Source of the DNA: Tupaia tana
Lineage: Eukaryota; Chordata; Mammalia; Scandentia; Tupaiidae
Length of the DNA stretch: 64,000 nt
Direction of reading: 5' to 3'
Assembly (NCBI GenBank): GCA_026018925.1
Contig: JAKSZU010000018.1
Location: 2,682,505-2,746,504 of the forward strand
The position numbers were made by a program, and so were the translations under genes. Shown here piece after piece: positions 24,776 through 36,360 of this stretch (within the stretch, counting starts at the first letter, position 1; every line of letters begins with the position of its first letter). The notes beneath the pieces were generated by a model. It searched no databases, was not told the DNA's origin, and was given only the letters and a program-made list of their open reading frames with translations.

Positions 24776-26387
24776 CGCCTTCCTTGAACTCACGGGGACA
24801 CCGTGGCAGGGACGGGGCCCACGTGGGAGTGTGCGGAGTGCATCAGTCAAAACGGGGAACCGAAGCAAACAAGAAGACTCCCAGCACAGGAGGGAGTCCG
24901 GGCTATTGCAAGCGGGAAGCAAACTTGATTGGTTTTGAGTTTTCTCTCATTTCTCAGAAGAAACGCGAGGGCCAGGGGCCTGGCCTGCTCGGCATAGTGA
25001 CTGGCCGGCCCCCAGGCCTGCCGGAGACCTCTGGTGGCTTCTTGGTTTTGTTCTAAGCACATTACGGAGTGGGAAGATAACTCCGCCTCCGTTAGTCTCA
25101 GTCAGTCCGGCTCCGCCACGAACCCAGGCCGGTGGCCGAGCAGCAGTGGCACGGATCTGCTCACTGTTCTGGACACCTGGAGCCTGGAGGTCCGAGGGCA
25201 GGTGCCGGCGCTGGGCCTCTCCTGATCGCCAGCTGCCCACGTGCGTCCTCACACGGCAGGGCAGAGCACGGATCTCATCAGCAGGCCGCCAACCCTGTGA
25301 CCTAACCCTCCACAGACTCTGCTCCCGATGCCACCTCCTGGGGTCAGGACACCAACACTCGGTCTGCAGCCCTGCTCTCTAAAGTCGTTTATGGCCAGCA
25401 CATGCACAGGGACCTCGGAGTGACCCCAGGCCTCCTCGGGCCCAGCGTCGTGGAGCTGCCGTCCTGCCGCGCCTGGCCTGGGGGAGGTTCTGAGTGAGAG
25501 TGGCACGCTCGCGGGTGGTTCGGGCCAGGTCTGCGATGCCGACGCTCCTCTGTGAGGCGGGTCTGCATCTCCTTCCCTGGACCCGGGCAGGCCTTTGAGA
25601 CGGCTTCGACAGAGTCTGGCAGAAGTGATGCTGTGTGGCCGTCAGGACCGGGGAGGGCTGTTCTCAGGGCGTACGCTCTGGTGCCCTGGGCTGCCTTGTG
25701 AGCAGTGTGGCTACCGTGAGGCCCCCGTGCCGGAGAGACCCATGGAGGAGCCGCATGACAGGGAGAGGCCGGGGGCACTGCTGCTCGAGGCGTCCCGGCC
25801 CTGGGGACGAACGTGGGAGTGAAGAGGTCCTGAGGGGACTCTGGCTGTCCCCTCTCGAACCGGTGCTGAGAAACGGAGAGACGACAAAGCAGCTGTTTAA
25901 AGCCACTGCGCTTCGGCTTGGCTCGTGCAGCCGTGGATAACCAGAAAGAATCTGATTTATGTTCTAAGTAAACTCTGACTGAAACTGCGCACAGACAGAG
26001 AAGTTTACAAATTGGCGCGGTGAGTTTTCTCCCAGGAAACACTCCACTGGCAGCAGTGGGCCCACGCACAGCTCCGTGCTCCGGAAGCCCACCCATGGTG
26101 ACCCTCTCCTGGTGCGGAGCCACGGGCTCGGTCCTGCCTCGGTCCTGCCTCGGAGCACGGTGCAGCTCGGTCGTGCAGGAGGGTGTCCTGTTTCTGAGAG
26201 TCGGCGGAGTAGCTGCAGAGAGCCTGGTTCGCCGGCTGCCGTCTTCCTAGGGCATCAGGTGCGATGAGGGGGCGGGCGTTACTGCCGCAGCGAGAGGCCG
26301 GCCTGGGCGCGGCTGTGGGTGTTCCTGCGCGTGCCCCGGGTGCGTGGTTGCGTGCACTTCTGTTTCAGGTGTCTCTTTCTCTCTCTT
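24776..26387. other. Non-coding DNA with a possible old LTR end
   Basis: No gene recognised. The 25880-25960 stretch (TTTAAAGCCACTGCG, then CAGCCGTGGATAACCAG) resembles the 3' end of an old mammalian LTR such as the MaLR class. Low confidence. Confidence 0.4.
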
Positions 26388-26612
26388 GTTTTTTTTTTTT
26401 TTTTTTTTTTTTTTAGAAGTATTTTTGAATATGCTCACCAGAGAGAAAGAGAGCAGAAAGCGAGAAATCACCCTCCAGGGGATACAGCCACAATCCCTGC
26501 TCCTCCGTTCTCCTCTCAGAGTTCTGGGCACACGCGCACACGCACCACCAGGTTCAGGACGCGACTGCAGCCGACTTGTGGGAGTCCAGGGCTGTATCCA
26601 TTATCTGCTGGC
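26388..26612 (-). mobile_element. tRNA-derived SINE, type B
   Basis: A run of about 27 T (the reversed A tail), then ATGCTCACCAGAGAG, GAAATCACCCTCCAGG and TGGGAGTCCAGGG, ending CTGCTGGCCCC. Inserted in reverse. Confidence 0.88.
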
Positions 26613-28795
26613 CCCTGTTCCAGGTATCTCTGACATGAGAGATGCTGTGAGTCACCCAGCACAGAGTGACTCGAAACAATAACCGTGCCTTCGGTCCCAG
26701 CGTTCGGCCACGGGTGGGCTCAGCCGGGCAGTCCTTCCGCCCTGTGACGGCAGCGGGGGCCGCAGTCCTGCACAGGCCGCACCGGCTGCGTGTCCGAGGA
26801 GGGTGCCCACGAGGCTGACCGCTGGTGCTGGCTGTCGTCGTGATCCGCTGGGGCTTCAGACCGAGCACCTCGGTTTACCTGCCTGTCCTCACCGTGAGTC
26901 TCAGGTGTCGGACTACATCGTGGTTGGACTCCACGAGGGTGGAGGCAGAACCTCCCAGCCTCCCTAAGGCCACTGGGGACAGATGTCCAGGCCGTCAGTC
27001 ACAGGCCACCCGACTGCAGTGCAGGGAAGGAACAGGCACCCCTGGCTGGGCTGGGGTGGGGGGATGTGCCTCAGGGCTGCAGACCACTTATGACATTTGT
27101 ACTTAGGGGTGAGCTGGGCCGTCTTCCACCTGGAGAGGACCACTCTGGGGGCTTGTGAGAGTGGACTGTGTGCTTAGAGCCCCGGGACTTGAGGCCACTT
27201 GGGAACGTCAGCTCCCGCTGCCCTGGAGTCCTGTCTGCTCCGTGCTGATCCCTGGAGCCCGGGACAACAGTCGCTCAGTAAGTAGATACAGCCAGTGCTT
27301 TATAAGGGTCAGCCAGGGCCCTTCTCCTCCGCCTCAGCCTCTGCAGGAGGGCCCCGTGGTGTGAGCTCCGTGCAGGTGAGCGAGGTCTCTGGCAACCTGC
27401 AACTGGCCGAGCCCCGAGGTACTTGTGTGGTTTGGTCCTCGGCTCCTACCTCTGGCTTGGACCCCCATGGGCACCTCATCCTCCAGAGGCCAGGTGGCAG
27501 TGGGCGTAGGCTCCCCATCGTCCCCCAGAGGGGATCCTGCATTCAGCAGCACGGCAACCTCGGTAGGAATGCCTCGCTTCTCCCAGCGTGCGCAGTTTGC
27601 AGATGGCTTCCAAGCGCACACGAGGTCCGCTTCCCAGAGCACCTCTCAAGGTGGAGCTGCGGCCTCCAGACGTGGGGCCCGCACCGAGGGGCCAGCGCTG
27701 GGCTCTGTGCAGTACCCATAGCCGAGTGCAGGGTGGTGCCCCGTGGGTCCTGTGTGCCTGCGACGGGCAGCTGGAGCTGGCGGTGACCTGGTGTGCACTC
27801 TAGCAGGTGAGCAAGGACGCTGCACATGGGTTCATGGTGAGAGCCTGGTCAGCGGGGAAGACCCATGAGAGAGACAGAGACTGTGGAGATCCCAACCAGA
27901 GGCTGTCAGGTGAAGACAGAGGCACCGTAGCCCATGAAGGTGCTCAGACTCTGGAGCTAAGTCCCAGGGTTCAAATCCCAGCCTCCCCACTGACCCTGCC
28001 CTTGGGCGAGTTACCAGATTTGCCTTAGAAATTGGCAGTCAGGAAGGTGGACTTGCTGTCTGGGTGGGCCACACTCCTGCAAGGGTGGCCCCAGAACAGT
28101 GGAGGGACAGCACATCGGAGAGCTGAGCTGTGGGACAGGGCCGCAGGGCAGGCTGAGACTAGTGACTCTGGGTCAGGGGCTGGAGCGACCGCCGGCCCGG
28201 AGTAGAACAGACCTGCGCTGGTACCCGGCTCTTCATCCAGTTTGGACACCAGGGCAAAGGAGGCAGCCCAAGGGTGACAGAGGTGGGCACTGACGGCGCA
28301 GAGAGGCGCGGACAGGCCCGGGAGCACCAGGAGGGCTGGCAGCACCCGCAGCCCGGGGAAGGTGGTGCTGAGGCCAGCGGAGCCCCACGGGGCTGCCCTG
28401 CCAGCATCCTGGCCTCCAGAACTTGAGAGCGGGTTTCTGCCACTCTACCAGGAAGTGTAGGTGATGGCAGCAGCCCCGGGGAGCCAGGGCCCACCTGGGT
28501 GTCTGACGTTCACAGACGGACCTGTTTCTAGTCAAACCTACGGCGTTACGGATCAGTGCGCGCGATGCGATCGCCTCGGTAAAGGTGACCCGTACGGTTC
28601 CGTGTGCACATTCGTGTGCTTATAAAGACGGGACTCCGAGAACACGGGGTTTGCCTTGCTCGACTCGTTCATTCCTTCACACGCAAACAATGTGGCCAGA
28701 CAGACAGACACACGGCTGGTCATGAGGCGACCAGGGAGGGTCAGTGCACTCCACGGCCAGGCTTGGCCCGCAGCAAGAGTGGCTCCCAGACGCTG
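26613..28795. other. Non-coding DNA
   Basis: No gene recognised. One clear MIR lies at 27935-28025. The open frames have no recognisable domain. Confidence 0.5.
27935..28025 (+). repeat. MIR SINE
   Basis: GACTCTGGAGCTAAGTCCC, then GGGTTCAAATCCCAGC, then CCTTGGGCGAGTTACC follow the MIR core consensus closely and in order. Confidence 0.85.
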
Positions 28796-29756
28796 CTGTG
28801 TGTGTGTGTGTGCTGTATGTGTGTGTATGTGCTGTGTGTGCTGTGTGTGTGCTGTGTGTGTGCTATGTGTGTTGTGTGCTGTGTGTGTGCTGTGTGCTGT
28901 GTGTGTGCTGTGTGCTGTGTGTGTGCTGTGTGCTGTGTGTGCTGTGTGCTGTGTGTGTGCTGTGTGTGCTGTGTGCTGTGTGTGTGCTGTGTGTGTTGTG
29001 TGCTGTGTGTGTGCTGTGTGCTGTGTGTGTGCTGTGTGCTGTGTGCTGTGTGTGTGCTGTGTGCTGTGTGCTGTGTGTGTGCTGTGTGTGCTGTGTGCTG
29101 TGTGTGTGCTGTGTGTGCTGTGTGCTGTGTGTGCTGTGTGTGAGTGCTGTGTGTGCTGTGTGCTGTGTGTGTGCTGTGTGCTGTGTGTGTGCTGTGTGTG
29201 CTGTGTGTGTTGTGTGCTGTGTGTGCTGTGTGTGCTGTGTGTGTGTGTGCTGTGTGTGTGTGCTGTGTGGCTGTGTGTGCTGTGTGTGTGTGTGCTGTGT
29301 GTGTGCTGTGTGTGTGTGTGCTGTGTGGCTGTGTGTGCTGTGTGTGTGTGTGTGCTGTGTGTGCTGTGTGTGTGTGTGTGTGCGCGCTGTGTGGCTGTGT
29401 GTGCTGTGTGTGTGTGTGTGTGCTGTGTGTGCTGTGTGTGTGCTGTGTGCTATGTGTGTTGTGTGCTGTGTGCTGTGTGTGTGCTGTATGTGCTGTGTGT
29501 ACTGTGTGTGTTGTGTGTGTGCTGTGTGTGCAGCTGTGTGTGTGTGTGCTGTGTGTGTGCTGTATGTGCTATGTGTACTGTGTGTGCTGTGTGTGTGCTG
29601 TGTGTGTGCTGTATGTGCTGTGTGTACTGTGTGTGCTGTGTGTGTGCTGTGTGTGCAGCTGTGTGTGTGTGTGTGCTGTGTGTGTGCTGTATGTGCTGTG
29701 TGTACTGTGTGTGCTGTGTGTGTGCTGTGTGTGCAGCTGTGTGTGTGTGTGCTGTG
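28796..29756. repeat. Compound TG / TGCTG satellite, about 0.96 kb
   Basis: Almost pure alternation of TGTGTG runs with CTGTG units, with a few variants (TATG, TACTG, GCAGC, TGCGCG). It is open in several frames and reads as Cys-Val-rich protein, but this follows from the repeat. Three or four longer subrepeats ending CTGTGTGTGCAGCTGTG recur at about 29520-29750 with a period near 100 bp. Confidence 0.95.
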
Positions 29757-30824
29757 TGGTGTGCACTGCAGCTGTGGGGTTTAGGCTGCTGGGTCTGAGG
29801 GGCAGGAGGGAGCCCTCCAGGAAGCGCGCTGGTCAAGCCGTCCCTGGGCTGCACTGCCAGCTGCCCGTGGAGGCTCACGGTGTGAGCCAGGCCTTGGGAG
29901 CCCTGCTGCCCGCTGGGCCTCCAGCCTCCGGGGCAGGATTCCTCTCTGTGAACACGGCCTCATGGGGAGCACAGTACCCGGGTCTTTGAAAATTCGCTGT
30001 GCTCCCAAGTCCCAAACGCAGACATTGTTCTGGGAATTGGCCGCGTACCAGTCTCCACCCCCAGCTAACCCAGGGGCCTGTTGTCCTTGCTCCACAGGGG
30101 ATGGGCACAGGGGTGGTGTCACCTTCCAGCCATGGGACGTGCAGGACCGTGACCCGGCGCGGGGCCACTCCGGGCAGCCTTCCTCCTGCGTCCTCACAGA
30201 GCAGTGACCCCAGCCCCGGCCTCCATCATGTACACCCACCTGCTGAGGTCCAGTCGGCCATGAGGCTCTTGCTTTGCCTCAGTGGGGACACAGCCCTGGC
30301 CCCATTTTCAGGTGAGGAACTTGGGGTCAATTGGCCAGCATGTCTACCCCAGGTCACATGCAAGTGTGTCGCTGCACCTGCCCAGCCCGGGCAAGTAGGT
30401 GTGGCTCCCTGCAGTCCAGGGCACAGAGTGGCGGTGATTGCAGGGCGCGGGGGCCAGGTGTGGCCAGTAGATCCCAGCTCTGACCTCCACCATGGCCGCT
30501 GTGGGAGGTGGACCCGTCCAGGTGGTGCCCTGGGGTGGGTTTTGGGGGCCCAGGCCCCACACGGACCAGGACGTGAAGACAGAGCACGGGGAAGTGGGCC
30601 TCTGCTCCGGGCGTGATGAGGCCCGCAGGCTGGGGGAGGCTTCCCTGGGAGGTCGAAGCCACCTTTTCTTGGCAAGGTCCCATCTGCACTGTTTGTTGCA
30701 GAGCCTCCCGCCAGACCCCGACCAAGCCTGGCCAGCGCAGCTGTCTTCATGCTCAGTGCCCGTGGGGACACGGACCCTACAGCAGGCGGGCTTCCCCTTT
30801 GTCCCCACTGGGCCAAGCTCTCAT

Positions 30825-30915
30825 CCATGGATGTGCAGGAGGCAGGATTCGAACCCAGGTCCTCTGGCTCTAGAGTATCTTCTCTTGAGCCTATATCACA
30901 TGCTGTCATAGGATG
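30825..30915 (-). repeat. MIR SINE fragment
   Basis: GGCAGGATTCGAACCCAGGTC followed by TCTGGCTCTAGAG is the reverse complement of the MIR GGGTTCAAATCCC core region. Confidence 0.6.
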
Positions 30916-31167
30916 CCACTCTCTGACCCTGTGTCACATGCGGAGATCGTGTCTGGGGGCAGGACACACCTAGGGGGCTTAGCCCAACCTGGAATTCCTC
31001 TTCTGACAAACGGAAGCCCTCCTCAGCGGTGGGTCTCTGTACCCAGTGTGGACGTAATCCACTCTTTTCTCTGGAATGTTTCTGAGAAGTCGTGTCTGAC
31101 AAATGCTTTAGAGAAACATAAAAAGAAGTTTTTTAAATGCCAAGTTTTTTTTTTTTTTTAATTCAGA

Positions 31168-31206
31168 TATGTTGTCTCCGGGTTGGGCTAACCCCGAGAC
31201 AACATA
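31168..31206. repeat. Near-perfect hairpin, 17-bp stem and 5-nt loop
   Basis: The left arm 31168-31184 (TATGTTGTCTCCGGGTT) pairs with the right arm 31190-31206 (AACCCCGAGACAACATA) with one mismatch, around the loop GGGCT. A T-run of 13 precedes it. Its origin (MITE remnant, structured RNA or chance) is unknown. Confidence 0.85.
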
Positions 31207-31358
31207 AAATCCTGAAGGTCTCCCACTGGAGCGGATAGAAGCAATGACCCCATTGGGGTTTCAATGACCATGTGATTGTTCTGGGGCTCACGCTCAGCTG
31301 CCATCCAGGAGAGCTGGATCTTGGGGGGCCCTAGAGCAAGCCGTGAGCATGTCTGTAG

Positions 31359-31475
31359 TCAGGTGCCGGCCCAGGGCGGCGCCTCTGAGCCCTGCGGTCA
31401 GGTGCAGGCTCGGGGCGGCGCCTCTGAGCCCTGAGGTCAGTTGCAGGCCCGGGGCGGCGCCTCTGAGCCCTGCGG
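31359..31475. repeat. Three 39-bp tandem units
   Basis: Units start at 31359, 31398 and 31437 with TCAGGTGC or TCAGTTGC, and each contains GGGCGGCGCCTCTGAGCCCT. They differ at only a few positions. Confidence 0.92.
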
Positions 31476-33353
31476 CCAGAGCAGTTCTGACAGCTCCTGA
31501 AGGCCTGGAGTGGGGTGCTCTGAAAACTGGAAGAAACTGGCTCCAGTGACAGACCGCCAGCAGGCCTGCATTAACAGCGCTCCCCAATGGGTGCAGCACT
31601 TAGGTTTAAGTTAACAGGAAGAAAAGCATCTCCTGGGACTGCAGATCTAAATTCATCTGTCCCTCCCTCCCGTGGAACGGCACGGCATGGCATGGCCTTG
31701 CCTCCTGTGGCCGGCCAAGAGTGGTGGCCATGGCCCTGTCAGCTGCCCAGAGGCCCCACCTTGGGCTGGCACGGGCCGGGAGGGTGGCGTTGAGCTCCTG
31801 CCCTGCATGCAGGCCTGCTGGTCGGAGGCTGGGGCTGGGACAGGAGGGAGCCCGGGAACGGCCGGCCGAGCCCCTGCACCACGGAGCGGCCGCCTCATTG
31901 CCCCCTTCCTCTGCGCCACGCCCGGCAGCAGGAGGCCCCTTCGACAGGAGGGCGCTGTGTGTGTCGGAGCCCTCCCTGCCACCAAGCGGGCCTTTCAGGG
32001 CTGCTGCCACGGGAAGGGGGGGTACCCCAGGTCTGCTCATCAGCTGGCCCTGGCTGGTGGCTTTGGTTCGAGGGGCTGCTTCCTGGAGGAACCCTTGGTG
32101 GGGACGGCGGGATTTGGTCACCTGTGGGGAGCTCTCCTGCCCCAGCGGGCCTGGGTGTCGGGGAGGTGGTCGGCTGTCCCTGTGGACGGAAGGTACAGAG
32201 CTCACGTGGCCTGTTGGAAAGACGTGGCCTCCTGGAGCAGGACACGTCTGCATGGCTGGACGCAGGGCCACGGTCTTCGGAAGGAAGGGCAGGACAGCCC
32301 CAGCCTGCTGGGCCGGGAAGCCGGGGAGGAGTGGCGGGGACAGCGGCTCAGTCTCTTGCTGCTACTTCACTATTGTTTTTACAAGCCTACTCATTAATTT
32401 CGTGGGTGACGGAGACACAGACACAGAACCCCCAAAAGGGTCTTGACACGATAATCCACCTCCAGCCTCACCCAGCCCTGAACCGTGGGCACCTGCACCC
32501 CGCATGCTCAGGGAGGGCTTGGCCACAAACCTGGGACCTTCCCCGTGGTGAATCTCCCACAGCTCGGCACGGCACGAGCTTCACCATCGAACTGCTGTCG
32601 GGCCCAAGGACTTTGGCGTGGCGAACCACGTGACCTAAGGTCTAATGGAGAGAGTCCTTCGGCCTGCAGTCACACCCCGATCTCAGAGGAAGGGCGGGTG
32701 TGGATGAGGGAAGTCCTGGGGCTGCTCCCAGGGGCCGGGCAGGCACACGTGCGTACGTGTGTGCGCGCGTGTTGGGGATGTGAGGTGTGTAACCGCCGTC
32801 AGCAGAACACGGCCCACTGTGTAGTAGTGCACAGGGCCGCGGAGGGCCCTCCTGCGTGCTTGCCGATTACCCCCTCCCTGGATAGAAGCCTGCTTCTCTC
32901 TCCACCAGCCCAGAGGGTCCCCAGATCAGGACGCCGAGTCGCGCCCTGCCCACTGCGGGGTCAGGTGGTCTACGAGCTACTTGGCCCTAATGTCTGCTGG
33001 GCCGGGGAAGAGGGAGCTCCCTCCGCCCTCTGGGCCGGGCCGCAGCCCCACGCTTGTATGCACCGACTGGGCCAGCGTGTTCTGCGGGAGGACACCGCCC
33101 TTCTGAGCCGACACCTCAGCTGGAGACCCGCGTGTTCCTGCTCTCTGAGCGGCCGCCGCCCTGACTCCACGTGCCCAGATGACCCAGACGACTGACCTGA
33201 TGGAGAGGTCCAACCAGGAGGACTTTCCAGGAGGGGGTCACCGTTCAGTCCTAGACACCCAGGAGAGCGCCAGGCTGCCCGGGGAGGGCTTTGACGAGCG
33301 GCTTGGTGGAGGGAGTGTGAGATGGGGTTCTGTTCTTTCACTGTGTTAAGAAA

Positions 33354-33359
33354 AATAAA
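33354..33359 (+). terminator. Candidate plus-strand poly(A) signal
   Basis: AATAAA followed 30-60 nt later by TGTTCTTTTTCTGTTCC and TTTTTTGTTTG, a good downstream element. It would suit the end of a plus-strand lncRNA such as FENDRR, but no upstream exon is identified. Confidence 0.25.
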
Positions 33360-33929
33360 AGCCCTACACACATTTCAGAACTTTGAAAATGTTCTTTTTC
33401 TGTTCCTCTTTTTTGTTTGATAACTTCTTTTAAACAGTGTTTACAAATTATACTCTCTTTGCACTTTTTGTCCCATGAGGGCTCTGGCTACGTGGCCTCC
33501 AGCCAATTCTGACCTGCCTGGTGTTCTAGGTGTAGAATGGGGCCTGTAATAAATCCTGTCTCCTCTCGGGGGGTGCTGGACAAACGGACCTGCCTGTGCT
33601 GAGAACAACCGGCCTCGGGGCTGACGCGGTCAGGACCACCAGATAGGTGACCATGGTTCTAGCCCAGCGTCCCCGTGGCATCCCACAGCCCACAGAACAG
33701 ATGTCCCCTCACACAGATGCCGGCACTTCCGCCACGGAGCTGCTCCTGGGTTCTCCTCCACCAGAGCCAGCAGGTCCGGTCCGATTGCGTTTTGAGCCTC
33801 GCTCTGCGCCGTGGCACGCAGCCCACCTGCCTCGCTGCCTGGCCGTTACCTGCCGGTCTGGAGCCAGGAGCTGCGGGACAGGCCTCAGCCCTCAGCTCTG
33901 CCTGTCCTTTTTCCTCAGTGCCTCCCTTT

Positions 33930-34875
33930 TCTGTTCCGTTATTTTCCATGGTCTTGATTTCCGTTTTCGTTTTTATTATTGCGTTTTTTACATTGTGCTT
34001 GTTTTCTTTTTCTAGCTTCCTAATGTGGGTGTCCAGACTGTTAACTTCAAGCTTTTCTTCTTTCTTCTTCCCTTTTTCTTTCAGTCCTTCCTTCTCTCCT
34101 TCCTTCTTCCCCTCCTTCCTTTCTTTGCCAGAGAGAGAGCAAGAGAGAGCGAGAGAGCGAGAGAGAGAGAGAGAGGGAGAGAGGGAGAGAGAGAGCGCGA
34201 GCGAGAGAGAGTGAGAGCGCGCACTGTGGGGCGTGGGCACATTGCAGTCCTTCCCCTTCAGTTTCCCACCTTTGGGATTTGGGCACCCACACATGCACTG
34301 GCGACTTCCTCATGCCGCGGGTCCAGGGCTCAAGCTGTGCAGTCGGCCCTCGGCGGGCCGGAAGCTTCTCTTCTTCGCTGCCGTGATTCACAGCCCCACG
34401 TTTCCGCGTGGGGCTCCTCCAGCTGCGGCTGTGCGACGTAACACGCCTGCCTCTGTGGCCGTTACGACCAGGTGCCTGGCCCTCCGCACGTCCTTCTGTG
34501 ACCTGGGCTAGTTTAGCGGCACGGTCCTCGACGCCGAGTGTGCTCGGGCATTTCCAGACACCTTGCCGGACTCCGAGAACGCGTGCGCATACTCGTCCCT
34601 GCGAGCTCTGGTGGCTTCCAGGGCTGCCCTCCCGACTGCTCCCTGGGCCCAGCGACAGGGAGATTCAGTCTGGCCGGAGGGGCTGACCGTGCTGTTCAAA
34701 CCTTTCGTATTTTCACTGTTTCCTTTTGCCTTTGTTCTATCAATTATTGAGAGTGGGATCTGAACATCTCCAATCACGACTGGATTTCGTTATTTTTCCT
34801 TTTTTTTTTACTGTGAAAGTTTGTTTCGTAGTGTTTTAAAGTTTTGTTATTAGGTGTATACACATTTTACTGGTC
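33930..34875 (-). mobile_element. LINE-1 ORF2 relic, split by a younger insertion
   Basis: On the minus strand, 34870-34660 encodes a degraded endonuclease-domain segment containing PLSIID(R) and LNST in the L1 ORF2 order. 34090-33940 encodes the later LEKE-rich helical stretch ending EIKTMEN. The order agrees with one minus-strand L1. A GA-rich stretch and a SINE-like segment (about 34120-34345) separate the pieces. It is dead: short, frameshifted and truncated at both ends. Confidence 0.75.
34125..34345 (-). mobile_element. Degenerate SINE with expanded GA microsatellite
   Basis: A (GA)n-type purine run (34128-34225) is followed by sequence reading as a worn, reversed type B SINE: CAGTCC, GGGTCCAGGGCTCAAGCTGTGCAGTCGGCC. 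In this family the CT-rich region is a common site of microsatellite expansion. Confidence 0.5.
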
Positions 34876-35061
34876 ACATACTTACTTAATTTCTGCACAC
34901 GGACACTATGTAGCGGATTTCACATGTGTGCACGATGCACCCTCTCCGACACTTCACATACGAAAGAGAAACTGCGGTGTCTGTTACAGTACTGCTCCCC
35001 ACACAAACGTCAGCACGTTCTATATACTCGTTCACAATTTAAACTGCCTCCTCGCAATACA

Positions 35062-35185
35062 AGGGGTCCTCAAGGCGTTTATGGAAAATGCATTTTATAA
35101 AAACTATGCATGGATTTCAATATTTTCTTTGCACCAAAATAGACTCATCCTTCCACAGTTTTCCATGAACTTGTGGAGGTCTCCT
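35062..35185. mobile_element. Small inverted-repeat DNA element (MITE-like)
   Basis: The 27-bp ends 35062-35088 and 35159-35185 are inverted copies matching at about 20 of 27 positions, both containing CATGGAAAA or TATGGAAAA. The 124-bp interior (AAACTATGCATGGATTTCA, TTTGCACCAAAATAGACTC) is of a kind I associate with widespread mammalian repeats. The family name is uncertain. Confidence 0.6.
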
Positions 35186-35689
35186 CTTGGGGCGCCTTTC
35201 CTTGGGGTGCGTCTTCCCTCAGCACATGAAGAGCTGCCCGTCCCTCTGAGGGCTGCGCAGTACCCCGCTGCGGCTTCTTTAACCAAGCTGCAGCGGCTCG
35301 CAGTGGCTGCTACTCACGGCACCGAGGGTGGCCGGCCACACCCAAAGATGCAGTCAGCCAGAGGACCCGGCTTCTAGACGCCCTCCCCTGCCCTTGCTCA
35401 CTTGCCGCACGCTGGCCCAGGGACCAGCCAGGTAGAAGAAACACCCTTTCCCCCTTAGCAGGGGGGCGGGAGGATGGCAGAGACCATATGTCAGTCATTT
35501 AGCCTTTCCCAGTTCCCACCTGTGACGCCATGGACATGTCCCTCGCCCTGAGAGGCCGGTGCTCAGGACACCTGTCTGCACCGCCCCAGCGGCCAGTGAA
35601 GACTGTTGGAGGGAGTCTTTCGATGGAAATACCCGGGAACGGGCGTGGCGTTTTGCCACTGCGGTGTCTGAACCAGGGGCTGCAGTCTA

Positions 35690-35840
35690 GGGACCAAACC
35701 CCTGGGCTTCTAAGTCAGAGCCCAGCTCTGCCACCAACTTATTGCGTGCTCTTGGGCAATGATTACTTGAAAGTAAAATGTTGAAAGGGGCACTGAGGGG
35801 TCTGGCACGACTCTATCAGCAATAAATATTTAATTCCATT
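35690..35840 (+). repeat. MIR SINE
   Basis: AAGTCAGAGCCCAGCTCTGCCACCAACTTATTG then CTCTTGGGCAATGATTACTTG follows the MIR core and 3' region. Confidence 0.75.
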
Positions 35841-35867
35841 TGCTTTACCACATTACTGAGTCAGTCA

Positions 35868-35965
35868 AATTATTCTCTCCAGGCACAGAGAGGTTGAGTA
35901 ACTTGCCCAAGGTCACACAGCTCAGCAGAGGTGCAGCTTAATGCCAGCAGTCTGGCTCGAGATTA
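35868..35965 (-). repeat. MIR SINE
   Basis: GGCACAGAGAGGTTGAGTAAC then TTGCCCAAGGTCACACAGCTC is the reverse-complement MIR consensus almost unchanged. Confidence 0.85.
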
Positions 35966-36360
35966 TTGCAAGGGATAAACGTATCGGTGAGTGCTGAGCA
36001 TTTAAACAGGGACCTCCATAGTGTACGCTCCAGTCACCACTGTTGGCCCTAAGAACCAGAAGATGCCTCTCCCTGCCTCGGAGAAGCGGGGACAACGCTG
36101 TGAAGGAGCAGGCACACTGAGAAAGCCAAGTACCAAGTCCACGCTGTGTGACTGTCAACGCTGCAGGCCTTGAGCGGGGCAGGGCGGGGTGCTGGCGCAG
36201 GTGGGGAAGGCGGTGGCTTGGCCCAGCCTGGGTCGCCCTGTTATTAGAAGCCGACTGGGAGAGCCTGGCTTGCCCTCCGAGCCTGCAGGATCGTGCCAGT
36301 GCAGGATGCTGTCGATGTCAAATGTGCAAATAATTTAGATTCCCCTTGCTTTTCTTGCAG

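Larger units (their letters stand above)
29757..33929. other. Non-coding DNA with small repeats and a candidate poly(A) site
   Basis: No gene recognised. It contains a MIR-like fragment at 30825-30915, a 17-bp hairpin at 31168-31206, a 39-bp tandem triplet at 31359-31475, and an AATAAA at 33354-33359 followed by U/GU-rich sequence at 33391-33420. Confidence 0.5.

Noticed and set aside
28604..29989. Three overlapping Cys-Val-rich open frames
   Set aside because: They are translations of a TG/CTG satellite. The same residues appear in every frame because the repeat is low complexity.
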